Origin: an uncultured Bizionia sp.
Lineage (GTDB): Bacteria > Bacteroidota > Bacteroidia > Flavobacteriales > Flavobacteriaceae
DNA: 64,000 bases
Reading direction: 5' to 3'
Assembly (NCBI GenBank): GCA_947496215.1
Contig: CANMCF010000001.1
Location: 62,001 to 126,000, forward strand
Shown here: positions 27,621 through 36,840 of the stretch, in pieces
Numbering within the stretch: position 1 is the stretch's first letter
How the letters are laid out: every line of letters begins with the position of its first letter
Notes under the pieces: model-generated
The model's database searches: none
What the model saw: the letters and a program-made list of their open reading frames with translations, nothing else
Told to the model about the DNA's origin: nothing
Made by a program: the position numbers and the translations under genes

Positions 27621-30011
27621 CTAAACTCTTTTAGCGTATTTCCTTTTCCTTAAAAAGTTGAAAAGAAAACCGAAAACCCCTAAAATAAAGAGTGGTAGAA
27701 CAATATTAATCAATTGCCATTTTGTTTTTTCTTTGGCAATTTTTTGTTGGTCTAGAAAAGCAACGGCTACTTCTTTGGTACGAATGTTTATAAGTCCATC
27801 GTCATCCAAAAGATAATTGACGGCGTTAAGCAAAAATTCTTTGTTTCCAAAGGTTTGCAATGTTCCACGATCAAAACCCAATTCCTCTGGGCCATTCCTG
27901 CCGACATCGTTTTTGATGACGTCTCCATCCGAAATGACAATCATCTTTGTGTCGACGCTTTTGTTTTTTACATCGGGAAGATCAAAAGGTTTCACTCTGT
28001 TGTTGTATGCGGAGGTAAACTCACCTTCCAATAGAATAGCAAGTGTTTGTGATCCTTTGTTGAAACTCTTAGGGTCTTGTTTTGTGTTTACGGATTCCAA
28101 ACTGATCATTTTTGGAGTACCTTCAAGTTTACTCAAAGGGGCACTTTCCAATAAGATGGTCTTATTGACGGAGTTTTTCAAAGTGTCTATGGGGTTGGCG
28201 AAATCGAATTTTAAAAAATTCAAATTGTTTACTATCGGGTGTTTGCTGGAACTCGTTGCCAAAGGTGAATAGGTCCAAGGTAGGTTTTGTACCCGAGATT
28301 CGCTACCAATACCTTCAGCAAGTGTAATAGGAGCAGAGTATAGAGAACTTACTAACTGAGGGTTGACACGGACTCCATATTTGAAAAAGAAGTCGGTTAG
28401 ATTAAGGTCTCTTGCTACCGCTACGTTTTTACCAGCTTCATTGAACAAACTATCTTTCTCCATGGCAATGGCATCGATCAACCAGAGGCTTTTTCCACCA
28501 TTCATCGTATATTGATCCAATACCAATTTTTCATTTTCAGAGAATGCTTCGGTAGGCTTTGCAGAAATGACAAGATCGTATGTATTCAATGACTTAGATG
28601 TCTTATGTGGGACGGAAGCAACGCTATCCAAAGTAAAAGGCGCAATGAAATAATAATCGCGAAGTGTTTTTACGAAATCGAAGATGTATTTGTTATCTAG
28701 TTGTCCATTGCCTTTTAAAATTGCTATTTTTCTACGTTTGGGAGTTACAAGTTTACCAAAGCCATCAGCAAAAGCATATTCGAGATGTTGCACAGAATTG
28801 GAAACCAATTCTTCCTGTGTGGCTCCAATTTTGTTTCTTGTAAGCTGAATTTTTACAGTTTGATTGTTGAAACTAGCCAAAGCCCATGGGAAAATTACGG
28901 TTTGAGAATTTTTTCCGTTTTGTTGAACACTCAATTGCATAGGTGTCAATCCACGATCATTCAATTGTCTGATGTTATGATCGCGAGTGGCATCATCTTC
29001 AATTGGATTTATGAATTTGAATTTTATGTTGTCATTATATGCCGAAAACTCTTCTAGTAGTTGTTTCGTTTCAGTTTTAAGGCGCCTAAATTCCGAAGGG
29101 AAGTCATCCCCTTCCAAATAGACATCGACCACTATGGGAGAATCTACATCTTTTATTACATTCAAGGCAGATTCACTAAGTGTATAGCGATTATCTGAGG
29201 TCAAGTCAAAACGTTTGTATAGCGATGAGCTAAAAATATTTATTAACAACAGGCCTATTGGGATGGCAGCAAAGCGTAGCCAATTAATCGGTTTGGATCC
29301 CTCAGAATTGATGCGTTTTACAGTCAATAGAATGAAAAGGATGGTAATGCTCACGAAGTAAAGGATGTCTCGAGTATCCAATACACCAAGACTCATGCTT
29401 TTATAATGAGCACTCATTCCCAATTGTTCGATAAAGTTGCTTGAACTCAAATCCGATAACCCTTCGAAACCGATGTAAAAAAGGAAACACAGAAATACAG
29501 CAGTGATAAAGGCAACGATTTGATTGTCAGATAGAGTGGAGGCGAATACGCCAATGGCCGCATAGGCAGATACAAGAAACAACAACCCTAAATACGAGCC
29601 AAGTGTACTGCCAAAATCCAGATTGCCAACGGGGTTCCCCAATTCGTTAACGGTATATACATATAGCAATGTCGGCAAAAGAGCCAGGATAATGAGTGAA
29701 AATGCACCAAGGTATTTCCCCAACACAATTTGCAAATGTGAAATGGGTTTGGTCAATAACAATTCGAGGGTACCTTGTTTTTTCTCATCACTGAAACTGC
29801 GCATGGCAACAGCAGGGATCAAGAAAATAAGAATCCAAGGCGCCAAAAGAAAGAATGACGACAAATCAGCAAAACCGTAGTTTAGAATGTTGAATTCCCC
29901 TTTGAAAACCCATAGAAACAGGCCATTTAGGATTAGGAATATGGCAATCACCAAATAACCTATTGGTGAGGCGAAAAATGAGTTTATTTCTTTTTTTAGT
30001 AATGCAAACAT
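27621..30011 (-). CDS. Fused gliding-motility ABC transporter GldF-GldG
   Basis: A 796-residue single frame joining two normally separate proteins. Residues about 1-240 are GldF: six-helix ABC-2 permease with LLKKEINSFFASPIGYLVIA, MRSFSDEKKQGTLELLLTKP and STLSDNQIVAF. From about 247 a new membrane helix begins the GldG part (YKRFDLTSDNRYTLSESALN, later an ABC-type uncharacterised Gldg_U domain), with a final TM helix near 768-787 and a basic tail. GldF and GldG with the ATPase GldA are needed for gliding and normal T9SS function in Flavobacterium johnsoniae. GldA is not in this window. ATG 30011 is preferred to TTG 30014. Confidence 0.9.
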   Translation of the reverse strand: MFALLKKEINSFFASPIGYLVIAIFLILNGLFLWVFKGEFNILNYGFADLSSFFLLAPWILIFLIPAVAMRSFSDEKKQGTLELLLTKPISHLQIVLGKYLGAFSLIILALLPTLLYVYTVNELGNPVGNLDFGSTLGSYLGLLFLVSAYAAIGVFASTLSDNQIVAFITAVFLCFLFYIGFEGLSDLSSSNFIEQLGMSAHYKSMSLGVLDTRDILYFVSITILFILLTVKRINSEGSKPINWLRFAAIPIGLLLINIFSSSLYKRFDLTSDNRYTLSESALNVIKDVDSPIVVDVYLEGDDFPSEFRRLKTETKQLLEEFSAYNDNIKFKFINPIEDDATRDHNIRQLNDRGLTPMQLSVQQNGKNSQTVIFPWALASFNNQTVKIQLTRNKIGATQEELVSNSVQHLEYAFADGFGKLVTPKRRKIAILKGNGQLDNKYIFDFVKTLRDYYFIAPFTLDSVASVPHKTSKSLNTYDLVISAKPTEAFSENEKLVLDQYTMNGGKSLWLIDAIAMEKDSLFNEAGKNVAVARDLNLTDFFFKYGVRVNPQLVSSLYSAPITLAEGIGSESRVQNLPWTYSPLATSSSKHPIVNNLNFLKFDFANPIDTLKNSVNKTILLESAPLSKLEGTPKMISLESVNTKQDPKSFNKGSQTLAILLEGEFTSAYNNRVKPFDLPDVKNKSVDTKMIVISDGDVIKNDVGRNGPEELGFDRGTLQTFGNKEFLLNAVNYLLDDDGLINIRTKEVAVAFLDQQKIAKEKTKWQLINIVLPLFILGVFGFLFNFLRKRKYAKRV

Positions 30012-30164
30012 CAAAAATGTATATTTTTTATCAAAGATATTAAACCGTGTTTATAAATTAAATAACTTTCAATTTAGCAGAATCTGTTTTTTATTTAAAA
30101 CCTTAGGTTTTAGGTCTACAATATAAACTTTATCTCTAGATTTAACTTTATTTATTACTGCTTT

Positions 30165-30380
30165 TCATTCTTTTCTGTCTTTTAGATATTTCTTGAATTT
30201 CAGCATTTGACTTCCAGTGAATACCATAAAGACAATTCCAAGTATGCAGCCAAAAAAACTTATGGTCTGTGGAGTTGGTTTTTTGCTTCCAAGTCTATGA
30301 AATAAAATAGAAAGAATAAATATGACTAGACCAATGATGAATTGTATGCGTAAATTCTTTCTTATATTCTCTTCAGTCAT
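30165..30380 (-). CDS. Small two-helix membrane protein
   Basis: A 71-residue protein with two TM helices (about 13-30 and 38-58), positively charged N- and C-termini (KKYLKDRKE). No family recognised. It starts 7 bases after the stop of the monooxygenase-like gene, which supports expression as the last gene of that operon. Confidence 0.65.
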   Translation of the reverse strand: MTEENIRKNLRIQFIIGLVIFILSILFHRLGSKKPTPQTISFFGCILGIVFMVFTGSQMLKFKKYLKDRKE

Positions 30381-30387
30381 AGAAGTA

Positions 30388-30684
30388 TTATTCCAAACTC
30401 ACCAATTTATCCACGCTCCAAGCTTCTGGCTTGGCATTGAACATTGGTTTTGTCTGTGCCCAAACACCTTTGAACAAATCCGAGCGTCTGTAGTTTTCCA
30501 AATCGGTTTCGGTATTCCAATAACTATACGTAAAAAAGATGTTGGTATTGTGTTTGTCTCTATATAGTTCTAAAAACTGACAACCCTCAAAGTTTCTTAT
30601 ACGTTTTTTGACTGTTTCAAAATTGTTGAGGAATTCGGCAATGTTTTCTTCTGCAAAACTCATTTTTACGATACGTACAAACAT
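30388..30684 (-). CDS. Antibiotic biosynthesis monooxygenase (ABM) domain protein
   Basis: A 98-residue single ABM/dimeric alpha-beta barrel protein: VRIVKMSFAEENIAEFLNNF, GCQFLELYRD, the family pattern YWNTETDLENYRRSDLFKGVW and a C-terminal strand. Such proteins act as small cofactor-free monooxygenases, haem-degrading or stress proteins; which applies is unclear. Lies 11 bases downstream of the SAM hydrolase gene. Confidence 0.85.
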   Translation of the reverse strand: MFVRIVKMSFAEENIAEFLNNFETVKKRIRNFEGCQFLELYRDKHNTNIFFTYSYWNTETDLENYRRSDLFKGVWAQTKPMFNAKPEAWSVDKLVSLE

Positions 30685-30695
30685 TTATGTTCAAT

Positions 30696-31529
30696 TTATT
30701 TTATGAAATTAATGGTAACGGTGTCTCTTAGGTTCAATCCCATTAAGGTACTGGCACTACCAACCGATTTACTATTGCTCTTGTAAATGGCGATTTCCAG
30801 GTAATGGGACGAATTGAATACGACCAACCCACGCCCTTCATCGTTTCGTTTGTCCTCAGGAGTTTCAAAGTTGACGATGTCGCTATATCTGGAAAGTATT
30901 TTCTTGAACTTGTAGTTTCTGGCGGAGACCTCAAAATCCCTTCCTTTCTGTATGCCTTCAAAAAACGATTTTCTGATGTTTGTTATGACATTGCCATAAT
31001 TATCTATGTATATGATGCTACCGATGATCTGTGTCTTCTCATCGTTTACATAAGGAACGATGTTCTTTATGGGTTTAATGGCATCGATGTTTTTTCCTAT
31101 CACACCCAATGCACCGCCACGCGCGATATGGCAAGCGACCTTTACAAAGACATCCAATACTGGGAAACTGGTTTCGATCCTGTCATGTATGTTGATCTCC
31201 ACAATTTGCTCAGGTGCAATCTCTGAACAAATCATACTCATGATACCATTGTTGGCACAAACAAAGTAATGTCCATCCAGTTTTATGGCAATGTGTTTGT
31301 TTTCTTCGTTTATTTCGGAATCTATGCCAATGATATGTATGGTCCCTTCTGGAAAGCTGCTATATGCATTTTGTATGATATATGCCGCTTCTGGAATGTT
31401 GAAAGGAGAAACAGAATGTGAGATATCAACAATCCTAACATCGGGTAGTTCACTATAAATAGCTCCTTTTACCGCACCAGCAAAGTGATCTTTCTCACCA
31501 AAATCTGTTGTTAACGTAATAATTGCCAT
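30696..31529 (-). CDS. SAM hydroxide adenosyltransferase (DUF62) family protein
   Basis: A 277-residue protein of the chlorinase/fluorinase superfamily, which in most bacteria hydrolyses S-adenosylmethionine to adenosine and methionine. Motifs: TLTTDFGEKDHFAGAVKGAI, DISHSVSPFNIPEAAYI, FVCANNGIMS, and IIYIDNYGNVITNI. Most likely the hydroxide (hydrolase) type rather than a halogenase, given the housekeeping context; not provable from motif alone. First gene of a three-gene minus operon, divergent from phoH. Confidence 0.88.
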   Translation of the reverse strand: MAIITLTTDFGEKDHFAGAVKGAIYSELPDVRIVDISHSVSPFNIPEAAYIIQNAYSSFPEGTIHIIGIDSEINEENKHIAIKLDGHYFVCANNGIMSMICSEIAPEQIVEINIHDRIETSFPVLDVFVKVACHIARGGALGVIGKNIDAIKPIKNIVPYVNDEKTQIIGSIIYIDNYGNVITNIRKSFFEGIQKGRDFEVSARNYKFKKILSRYSDIVNFETPEDKRNDEGRGLVVFNSSHYLEIAIYKSNSKSVGSASTLMGLNLRDTVTINFIK

Positions 31530-31549
31530 TGGCTAATTGTTGATATTTT

Positions 31550-31583
31550 TTTGAATTATCAAACTCAAAAATGTGTAAGTTTG
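31550..31583 (+). promoter_or_regulatory. Probable phoH promoter
   Basis: TTTG (31550-31553), 22-base spacer and TAAGTTTG (31576-31583), about 80 bases before the TTG start of phoH. Confidence 0.45.
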
Positions 31584-31662
31584 TTAATATATTGTTGGTA
31601 TAGCTATATAACGACAAAACTAATAAAACTTAATAGAAAAATTTAATTAAATCGTCTAGCTT

Positions 31663-32616
31663 TTGAATGAAATTGTAATCGAACTTGAAGAAATAAGCCC
31701 AAAAGAGTTTTTTGGAGCAGGAAATGAAAATATTGTACTTCTTAAAAAGTATTTCCCAAAATTGAAAATTGTCGCAAGAGGCAATAAAATCAAGGCCTTT
31801 GGAGAAGAAGAACTACTGGATGAGTTTGATAGGCGATTGACCATGCTGTTGAAGCACTTTGCAAAATACAACAAACTCGATGAGAATGTAATAGAACGCG
31901 TATTGACAAGTCAGAGTAGTGACGATTATGCGACATCCCATAAAAGTGGAGACGTCATAGTCCACGGTGTTGGAGGAAAAATGATAAAGCCACAAACGGC
32001 CAACCAACGTAAGTTGGTTGAACTCATGCGAAAAAATGACATGGTTTTCGCAATAGGCCCAGCAGGAACTGGGAAAACCTATACAGGAGTGGCTTTGGCT
32101 GTACAAGCTCTAAAAAACAAAGAGGTAAAACGTATCATATTAACGCGCCCTGCGGTAGAAGCAGGAGAGAACCTAGGGTTTCTTCCAGGAGATTTAAAAG
32201 AAAAGTTGGATCCGTACATGCAACCGTTATATGATGCATTGCGAGATATGATTCCTGCCGAAAAATTGGCACAATATATAGAAAATGGAACCATTCAAAT
32301 AGCACCATTGGCGTTTATGAGAGGACGTACGTTGGACAATGCCTTTGTCATCCTTGATGAAGGGCAGAATACGACCCACAATCAAATGAAGATGTTTTTG
32401 ACCAGAATGGGAAAGAGCGCAAAGTTTCTGTTGACAGGTGATCCTGGCCAAATAGATTTACCTCGTCGTACCATCTCAGGTCTAAAAGAAGCCCTTTTGG
32501 TATTGAAAGACGTAGAAGGAGTCGGTATGATCTTTTTGGACGACAAGGATGTGATTCGCCATAAATTGGTCAAGAAAATCATCGCAGCTTACAGACAGAT
32601 TGAGAATGTGGAGTAA
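31663..32616 (+). CDS. PhoH family ATPase, TTG start
   Basis: A 317-residue cytoplasmic P-loop protein. Walker A is [11 protein letters not shown] near residue 126-136, Walker B is [20 protein letters not shown], and a C-terminal sensor [11 protein letters not shown] is present. An N-terminal KH-like RNA-binding region ([17 protein letters not shown]) precedes it. The only sensible start is TTG at 31663: an in-frame TAG lies two codons upstream and the next ATG would delete the N-terminal domain. PhoH proteins are putative RNA helicases/ribonuclease-associated. Stands just upstream of purC. Confidence 0.93.
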   Translation: MNEIVIELEEISPKEFFGAGNENIVLLKKYFPKLKIVARGNKIKAFGEEELLDEFDRRLTMLLKHFAKYNKLDENVIERVLTSQSSDDYATSHKSGDVIVHGVGGKMIKPQTANQRKLVELMRKNDMVFAIGPAGTGKTYTGVALAVQALKNKEVKRIILTRPAVEAGENLGFLPGDLKEKLDPYMQPLYDALRDMIPAEKLAQYIENGTIQIAPLAFMRGRTLDNAFVILDEGQNTTHNQMKMFLTRMGKSAKFLLTGDPGQIDLPRRTISGLKEALLVLKDVEGVGMIFLDDKDVIRHKLVKKIIAAYRQIENVE

Positions 32617-32690
32617 AGTTTTGTTGGAAGGCATGCACTTGTCAAAAAAACAAATTAGATAAAATATATTCAGAACGATTAAAAAGGATA

Positions 32691-33641
32691 ATGAACAATA
32701 CAATAATAGATTCCAATTTTAACTTCCCTGGACAAAAAAGTGTTTACAAAGGGAAAGTAAGAGCCGTGTACAGCTTGGAGAATGACATGTTGGTAATGGT
32801 GGCAACGGATAGGTTGAGTGCATTCGATGTAGTAATGCCAAAAGGAATACCATACAAAGGACAAATATTGAACCAAATTGCAACCAAATTCATGGCTCAG
32901 ACAGAAGACATTGTGCCAAATTGGTTGACAGCCACTCCAGATCCAAACGTGGCGGTTGGAGAGTTGTGTGACCCCTTCAAAGTGGAAATGGTCATTCGTG
33001 GTTATATGTCTGGTCATGCAGCACGCGAATACAAAGCAGGAAAACGTATGCTTTGTGGTGTTGAGATGCCAGAAGGGATGAAAGAAAACGATAAGTTTCC
33101 CAGTCCGATAATAACTCCTGCGACGAAGGCGGAAATGGGGGATCATGATGAAGATATTTCTCGTGAGGACATACTTGCAAAAGGCATCGTTTCCGAGGAA
33201 GATTACTTGATCTTGGAAGATTATACACGCAAACTGTTCCAAAGAGGAACGGAAATAGCAGCTTCACGAGGATTGATTCTCGTGGATACCAAATATGAGT
33301 TCGGAAAGACCAAGTCGGGTAAAATCGTTTTGATAGACGAAATACACACACCGGATTCCTCACGTTATTTCTATGCAGATGGCTATGAGGAAAGACAAGA
33401 TAGAGGAGAGGCACAAAAACAATTGTCCAAAGAGTTTGTTCGCCAATGGTTGATTGCTAATGATTTTCAAGGATTGGAAGGGCAAACCGTGCCGGAAATG
33501 AGTGATGAGTACATAGAAAGTGTAAGTGAACGATACATAGAATTGTATGAGAACATTATGGGGGAACCTTTTATAAAAGCTGATGTTTCCAATATCGAAG
33601 AGCGTATAAAAAATAATGTGGAAGTCTTTTTAACCAAATAG
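32691..33641 (+). CDS. purC: Phosphoribosylaminoimidazole-succinocarboxamide synthase
   Basis: A 316-residue purine biosynthesis enzyme that condenses CAIR and aspartate with ATP to SAICAR. Signatures: [44 protein letters not shown] and the C-terminal [13 protein letters not shown]. Length corresponds to the longer form of the enzyme common in Bacteroidota. Same strand as phoH, 75 bases downstream; ends at a terminator. Confidence 0.96.
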   Translation: MNNTIIDSNFNFPGQKSVYKGKVRAVYSLENDMLVMVATDRLSAFDVVMPKGIPYKGQILNQIATKFMAQTEDIVPNWLTATPDPNVAVGELCDPFKVEMVIRGYMSGHAAREYKAGKRMLCGVEMPEGMKENDKFPSPIITPATKAEMGDHDEDISREDILAKGIVSEEDYLILEDYTRKLFQRGTEIAASRGLILVDTKYEFGKTKSGKIVLIDEIHTPDSSRYFYADGYEERQDRGEAQKQLSKEFVRQWLIANDFQGLEGQTVPEMSDEYIESVSERYIELYENIMGEPFIKADVSNIEERIKNNVEVFLTK

Positions 33642-33695
33642 AGGTATTCCATTATTTTATTGAAACGTATGATTAAAATAAAATAGAATTAACAT

Positions 33696-33725
33696 AAAAA
33701 GGGATTCCAATTGGAACCCCTTTTT
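33696..33725. terminator. Bidirectional intrinsic terminator
   Basis: Hairpin AAAAAGGGATTCCAA / TTGGAACCCCTTTTT with one mismatch; between convergent purC and the metalloprotease gene. Confidence 0.88.
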
Positions 33726-33747
33726 TGTGTCTTGTACATAATGAGCA

Positions 33748-36084
33748 TTACTCAATGACAATACGTCTGTTAATTGCTACTCCAGCATTTTCAATATTTA
33801 AGATATAAATTGAAGTTTCCAATTCTCCAAGTTGTATGTTTTCATTGAATTCACCTCCAGAGTTGTTAAAAGACAGTTTGCTGATCAAACGTCCTCTCAA
33901 GTCATAAAGTTTGACGTTGACATCCTTGTTGTTTTGTGTGTTGAACGATAGGTTTATTTCTCCATTGGATGGATTTGGCCATAATGACAAAGAATTTGAG
34001 AAACCAAATTCGTCAACACTCAATGGAGCTTCTATTGAAAAATTAGTTGAATTGACGGCATAAAATATATTGTCGTTTCCTTCCACTATGACTCTAGCCA
34101 TTGAAGTAACCGTTCCCGATGGTACATTAATGGTTTCCGTACCGTCATTTTGTACTCCAGTAGCCAATGTAATAGGGAACGTCAATCCTCCATCTATGGA
34201 TAAAAGAATATTTACCGTGGGTGTATTTACGGCTCCAACATCTGTTCCTGCAACATCCCAAGTTATCGTTTGATTGGTGCCAATTTCCCAAGTTTCATTG
34301 GTGGTTTGTGACGTTACTGTAAATGGACCGGATGATCCATCTACCGTTATCATCATTTCATCGAAGCTGGATTGTGGCATCTGTCCTATACCATTGGCTT
34401 CCGATCTATCCCTTACCGTCAAGGCAAAATTCAAGGTTCTAGCTACGGTGGATACAGTTTCCCAAGAAGTATTGGCTACGGTTTCCACTGGATTGGATTC
34501 CGTAAGTTGACCATTCAATACACGACTCAATATTGGCATGTATCTGTTAAGATCCGTACTTGGCGGTCTGGATCTCCATACTGCTCCCGTCGTCTTTGTT
34601 GGACCAAAAGTCCCATTGGTCGTCACTCCGTCATCTATTTGTTCCCAGCAATAGGTCAACGTATCTCCTCCATCAGGATCTGTCGCAGCCCCCTTGAGAA
34701 TAAAGGCTGTACCCATTGGAATGGTGAAATCGTGTCCTGCATTGGCTACTGGTGGTGCATTTGTGATTGCGGTGGTCACTGCACAGTTATTGGGAGAAGA
34801 AGCCACATTGTCCAATATTTGATCTATGCTATGGTAGTGAAAGTAAGGGTCACTATGGTCCTGTACATCGTTGCCCCCCGTGATTCCTGCATATCCCATA
34901 ATGGTAGTGCCACTTCCTGGTTCCGCGTTAACTCCAGTACCTTCGGAGCCAAATGACCATGTGTGATTTGCACCCATTTGATGACCTATTTCATGAGGTA
35001 CGTAATCTATGTCAAAGAAATCGGCCATATAAGGACCTCCATCATTGTCTGTAAACGAGTGAGAAGAAAAACCACTTCCTTTTCCTTCACTTATTGGAGG
35101 ATTAACCGTATTATCACAGACACAGCCTATACACCCTGCATTTCCATTGTTGCCTCCAGCATGCAATAGATGCCCTATGTCGAAATCCTCTAATCCTACG
35201 GTCGCCGTCAAATTCGTTTGTAAATCCCCATTTAAGTTGTTTCCATAGGGATCCGTTCCCGAATATATCAAGTCCAATGCTGGATCGTCCGCAGTGTCTA
35301 CCAATACGAAGGTAATGGCCATGTCTACTTCAAAGACCTCGTTGTTCCTATTCAACGTCGATATCATTTGGGCAAGGGCATCTGCTTGAGCATCACCATT
35401 AGCAGGGTTTCCATCATCCCAAAAATTGGTATATTCAGATGTTACTGATACTGCTATTCGATATGTTCTCAACAATTGATCGTTAGCATCTCTTGAAATT
35501 GTGGAGTTGCCTTCTCTTTCGACAACAACCCCCAAATCTTCAGTCAAACATTCGAATTTCTCAGTAGAATTGACCTTGGCCGACCTATTGTATATTAAAT
35601 ACTGGCCGTTGGAAACTTTTGTTACCGGTTGAATGAAAACGGTTTCTTTTCCGGGAGAAGATATCATTGCCTTTAGACCTAGCGGTGTGACACTAAATCT
35701 AACTCTGGTTCCCGAATTATCCGATCTAGAGCCCAAATAGGTTTTTATACCGGGATGTTTGGCCGCTCCATAGATAGGGTCAGAAAAGATAGATGTTTCC
35801 ACAATGCGGTATTGTGCCATTTTTCCATATTCGTCTGGAAAACTAATCAAGGTATTGGATTTGCCATTGGATTGGGTTCTTAAAGGCGCATTTGCCAATT
35901 GTTGTTTGAAATCATCAATATTCAATTGAAAGATTTCATAGTTCTTCTCGTTTAATTTATCAAGTGAAACATTTTGTGTTCCATTTTTGAATGTACTAGG
36001 TGACCAATAATTTACTTGTCCATAAAGCAATGCCATCGACAAGAAAAATGTTAGTGCAAGTGAATAATGCAATTTTGTTTTCAT
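33748..36084 (-). CDS. T9SS-secreted reprolysin-type (M12B-like) metalloprotease
   Basis: A 778-residue secreted zinc metalloprotease. Signal peptide (ends LLYGQ, near residue 23), a propeptide region to about 195, catalytic domain about 205-440 with the metzincin motif HEIGHQMGANHTW near residue 364 and a Met-turn candidate TIMGYAGI, then Ig-like beta domains (for example PPVANAGHDFTIPMG and ENWEIGTNQTITWDV) and a type A sorting domain (SLWPNPSNGEINLSF ... INRRIVIE). It should be exported by T9SS and degrade extracellular protein. The sorting domain closely resembles that of the neighbouring M43-like protease. Confidence 0.93.
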   Translation of the reverse strand: MKTKLHYSLALTFFLSMALLYGQVNYWSPSTFKNGTQNVSLDKLNEKNYEIFQLNIDDFKQQLANAPLRTQSNGKSNTLISFPDEYGKMAQYRIVETSIFSDPIYGAAKHPGIKTYLGSRSDNSGTRVRFSVTPLGLKAMISSPGKETVFIQPVTKVSNGQYLIYNRSAKVNSTEKFECLTEDLGVVVEREGNSTISRDANDQLLRTYRIAVSVTSEYTNFWDDGNPANGDAQADALAQMISTLNRNNEVFEVDMAITFVLVDTADDPALDLIYSGTDPYGNNLNGDLQTNLTATVGLEDFDIGHLLHAGGNNGNAGCIGCVCDNTVNPPISEGKGSGFSSHSFTDNDGGPYMADFFDIDYVPHEIGHQMGANHTWSFGSEGTGVNAEPGSGTTIMGYAGITGGNDVQDHSDPYFHYHSIDQILDNVASSPNNCAVTTAITNAPPVANAGHDFTIPMGTAFILKGAATDPDGGDTLTYCWEQIDDGVTTNGTFGPTKTTGAVWRSRPPSTDLNRYMPILSRVLNGQLTESNPVETVANTSWETVSTVARTLNFALTVRDRSEANGIGQMPQSSFDEMMITVDGSSGPFTVTSQTTNETWEIGTNQTITWDVAGTDVGAVNTPTVNILLSIDGGLTFPITLATGVQNDGTETINVPSGTVTSMARVIVEGNDNIFYAVNSTNFSIEAPLSVDEFGFSNSLSLWPNPSNGEINLSFNTQNNKDVNVKLYDLRGRLISKLSFNNSGGEFNENIQLGELETSIYILNIENAGVAINRRIVIE

Positions 36085-36167
36085 TTTTAAGTGTTTTAAA
36101 TTAAAATTTTAGCTTAAATGATTACAATGTAGTTTTGCAAATTCAAGGTTTCAACATAATAGATGAA

Positions 36168-36233
36168 AAGGTATTCTCTTGTGAAAAAGAAGAGATGTTG
36201 GGGCATTAAAAATGTAATGATAAAGAATACCTT
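36168..36233. repeat. 10-bp inverted repeat, possible operator
   Basis: AAGGTATTCT at 36168-36177 is the exact reverse complement of AGAATACCTT at 36224-36233, with a 46-base spacer. Lies 84-149 bases upstream of the minus-strand protease start. Confidence 0.35.
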
Positions 36234-36752
36234 GTGTCTTTTGAGGGGAGCTGTTTTTTGTCATAACTTATTAGAGATTAAATAATTATATATTAAATAT
36301 ATTGCAAACTAGACAGTTAGACAAGAAATAATTAAGATATTTCGATTATTCAAATACTCTATAAAACCTATCTGTTGAAGGATTAATAAATGCTTTTGTT
36401 GAAATTTGAAATATACTATCTCTATATTATTTTAAGAGTAAATATAGCCGGTATCTTAATTATTTCATCAAGAACAGTAAATGTGCTTTCGAATTTGTGA
36501 TTCTATAAGTGTTGATGCTTTGAAGAAAATGGTGAGTTCTACTTTTATTCATAGTCATATCGAAAATATTCCAAAGGAATGAATGGTTTCTATTGTTAGT
36601 AATTTTAAAGAAAGGTTTTTTAGGCATTTCAAATGATGCTTCCCAAGTTAAAGGAGCGTTGTTGTATTAGATGTTTTGCAAAAAGGTGGGGCTTTCCAGC
36701 TCTAATTGAAAAAACTTTGTTTTACTGTCGACTGCGGTTGGTTTAATCATAT

Positions 36753-36784
36753 AAAAAAAAGAGCCCTTAAGTTTGGACTCTTTT
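36753..36784 (-). terminator. Intrinsic terminator of the M43-like protease gene
   Basis: On the minus strand AAAAGAGTCC, an 8-base loop, GGGCTC (one G.U pair), then eight T residues. It is about 57 bases beyond the protease stop. Confidence 0.75.
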
Positions 36785-36840
36785 CATTTGTTATGATAGT
36801 AAATACCTAGAAGTTTGTACTTACCTATGCTTATACTTTA

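Larger units (their letters stand above)
36085..36840. other. Long AT-rich intergenic region between two protease genes
   Basis: No convincing gene. The best short frame is a 55-codon minus-strand ORF (36460-36627, starting MPKKPFFKITNN) without support. Present: a 10-bp inverted repeat (36168-36177 and 36224-36233) about 85-150 bases upstream of the M12B-like protease gene, and a terminator at 36753-36784 whose T-run falls on the minus strand. The rest probably holds the promoter and leader of the M12B-like gene. Confidence 0.5.

Noticed and set aside
30696..31529. Halogenase (fluorinase/chlorinase) interpretation
   Set aside because: The superfamily is mostly SAM hydrolases and the locus is a housekeeping neighbourhood without halogenated-metabolite genes.
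32679..33242. 187-codon minus-strand frame over purC
   Set aside because: Lies wholly opposite an unmistakable purC; Cys/His-rich composition is typical of antisense artefacts.
36460..36627. 55-codon minus-strand frame in the protease intergenic region
   Set aside because: No signal, motif or RBS; length expected by chance in a 756-base gap.
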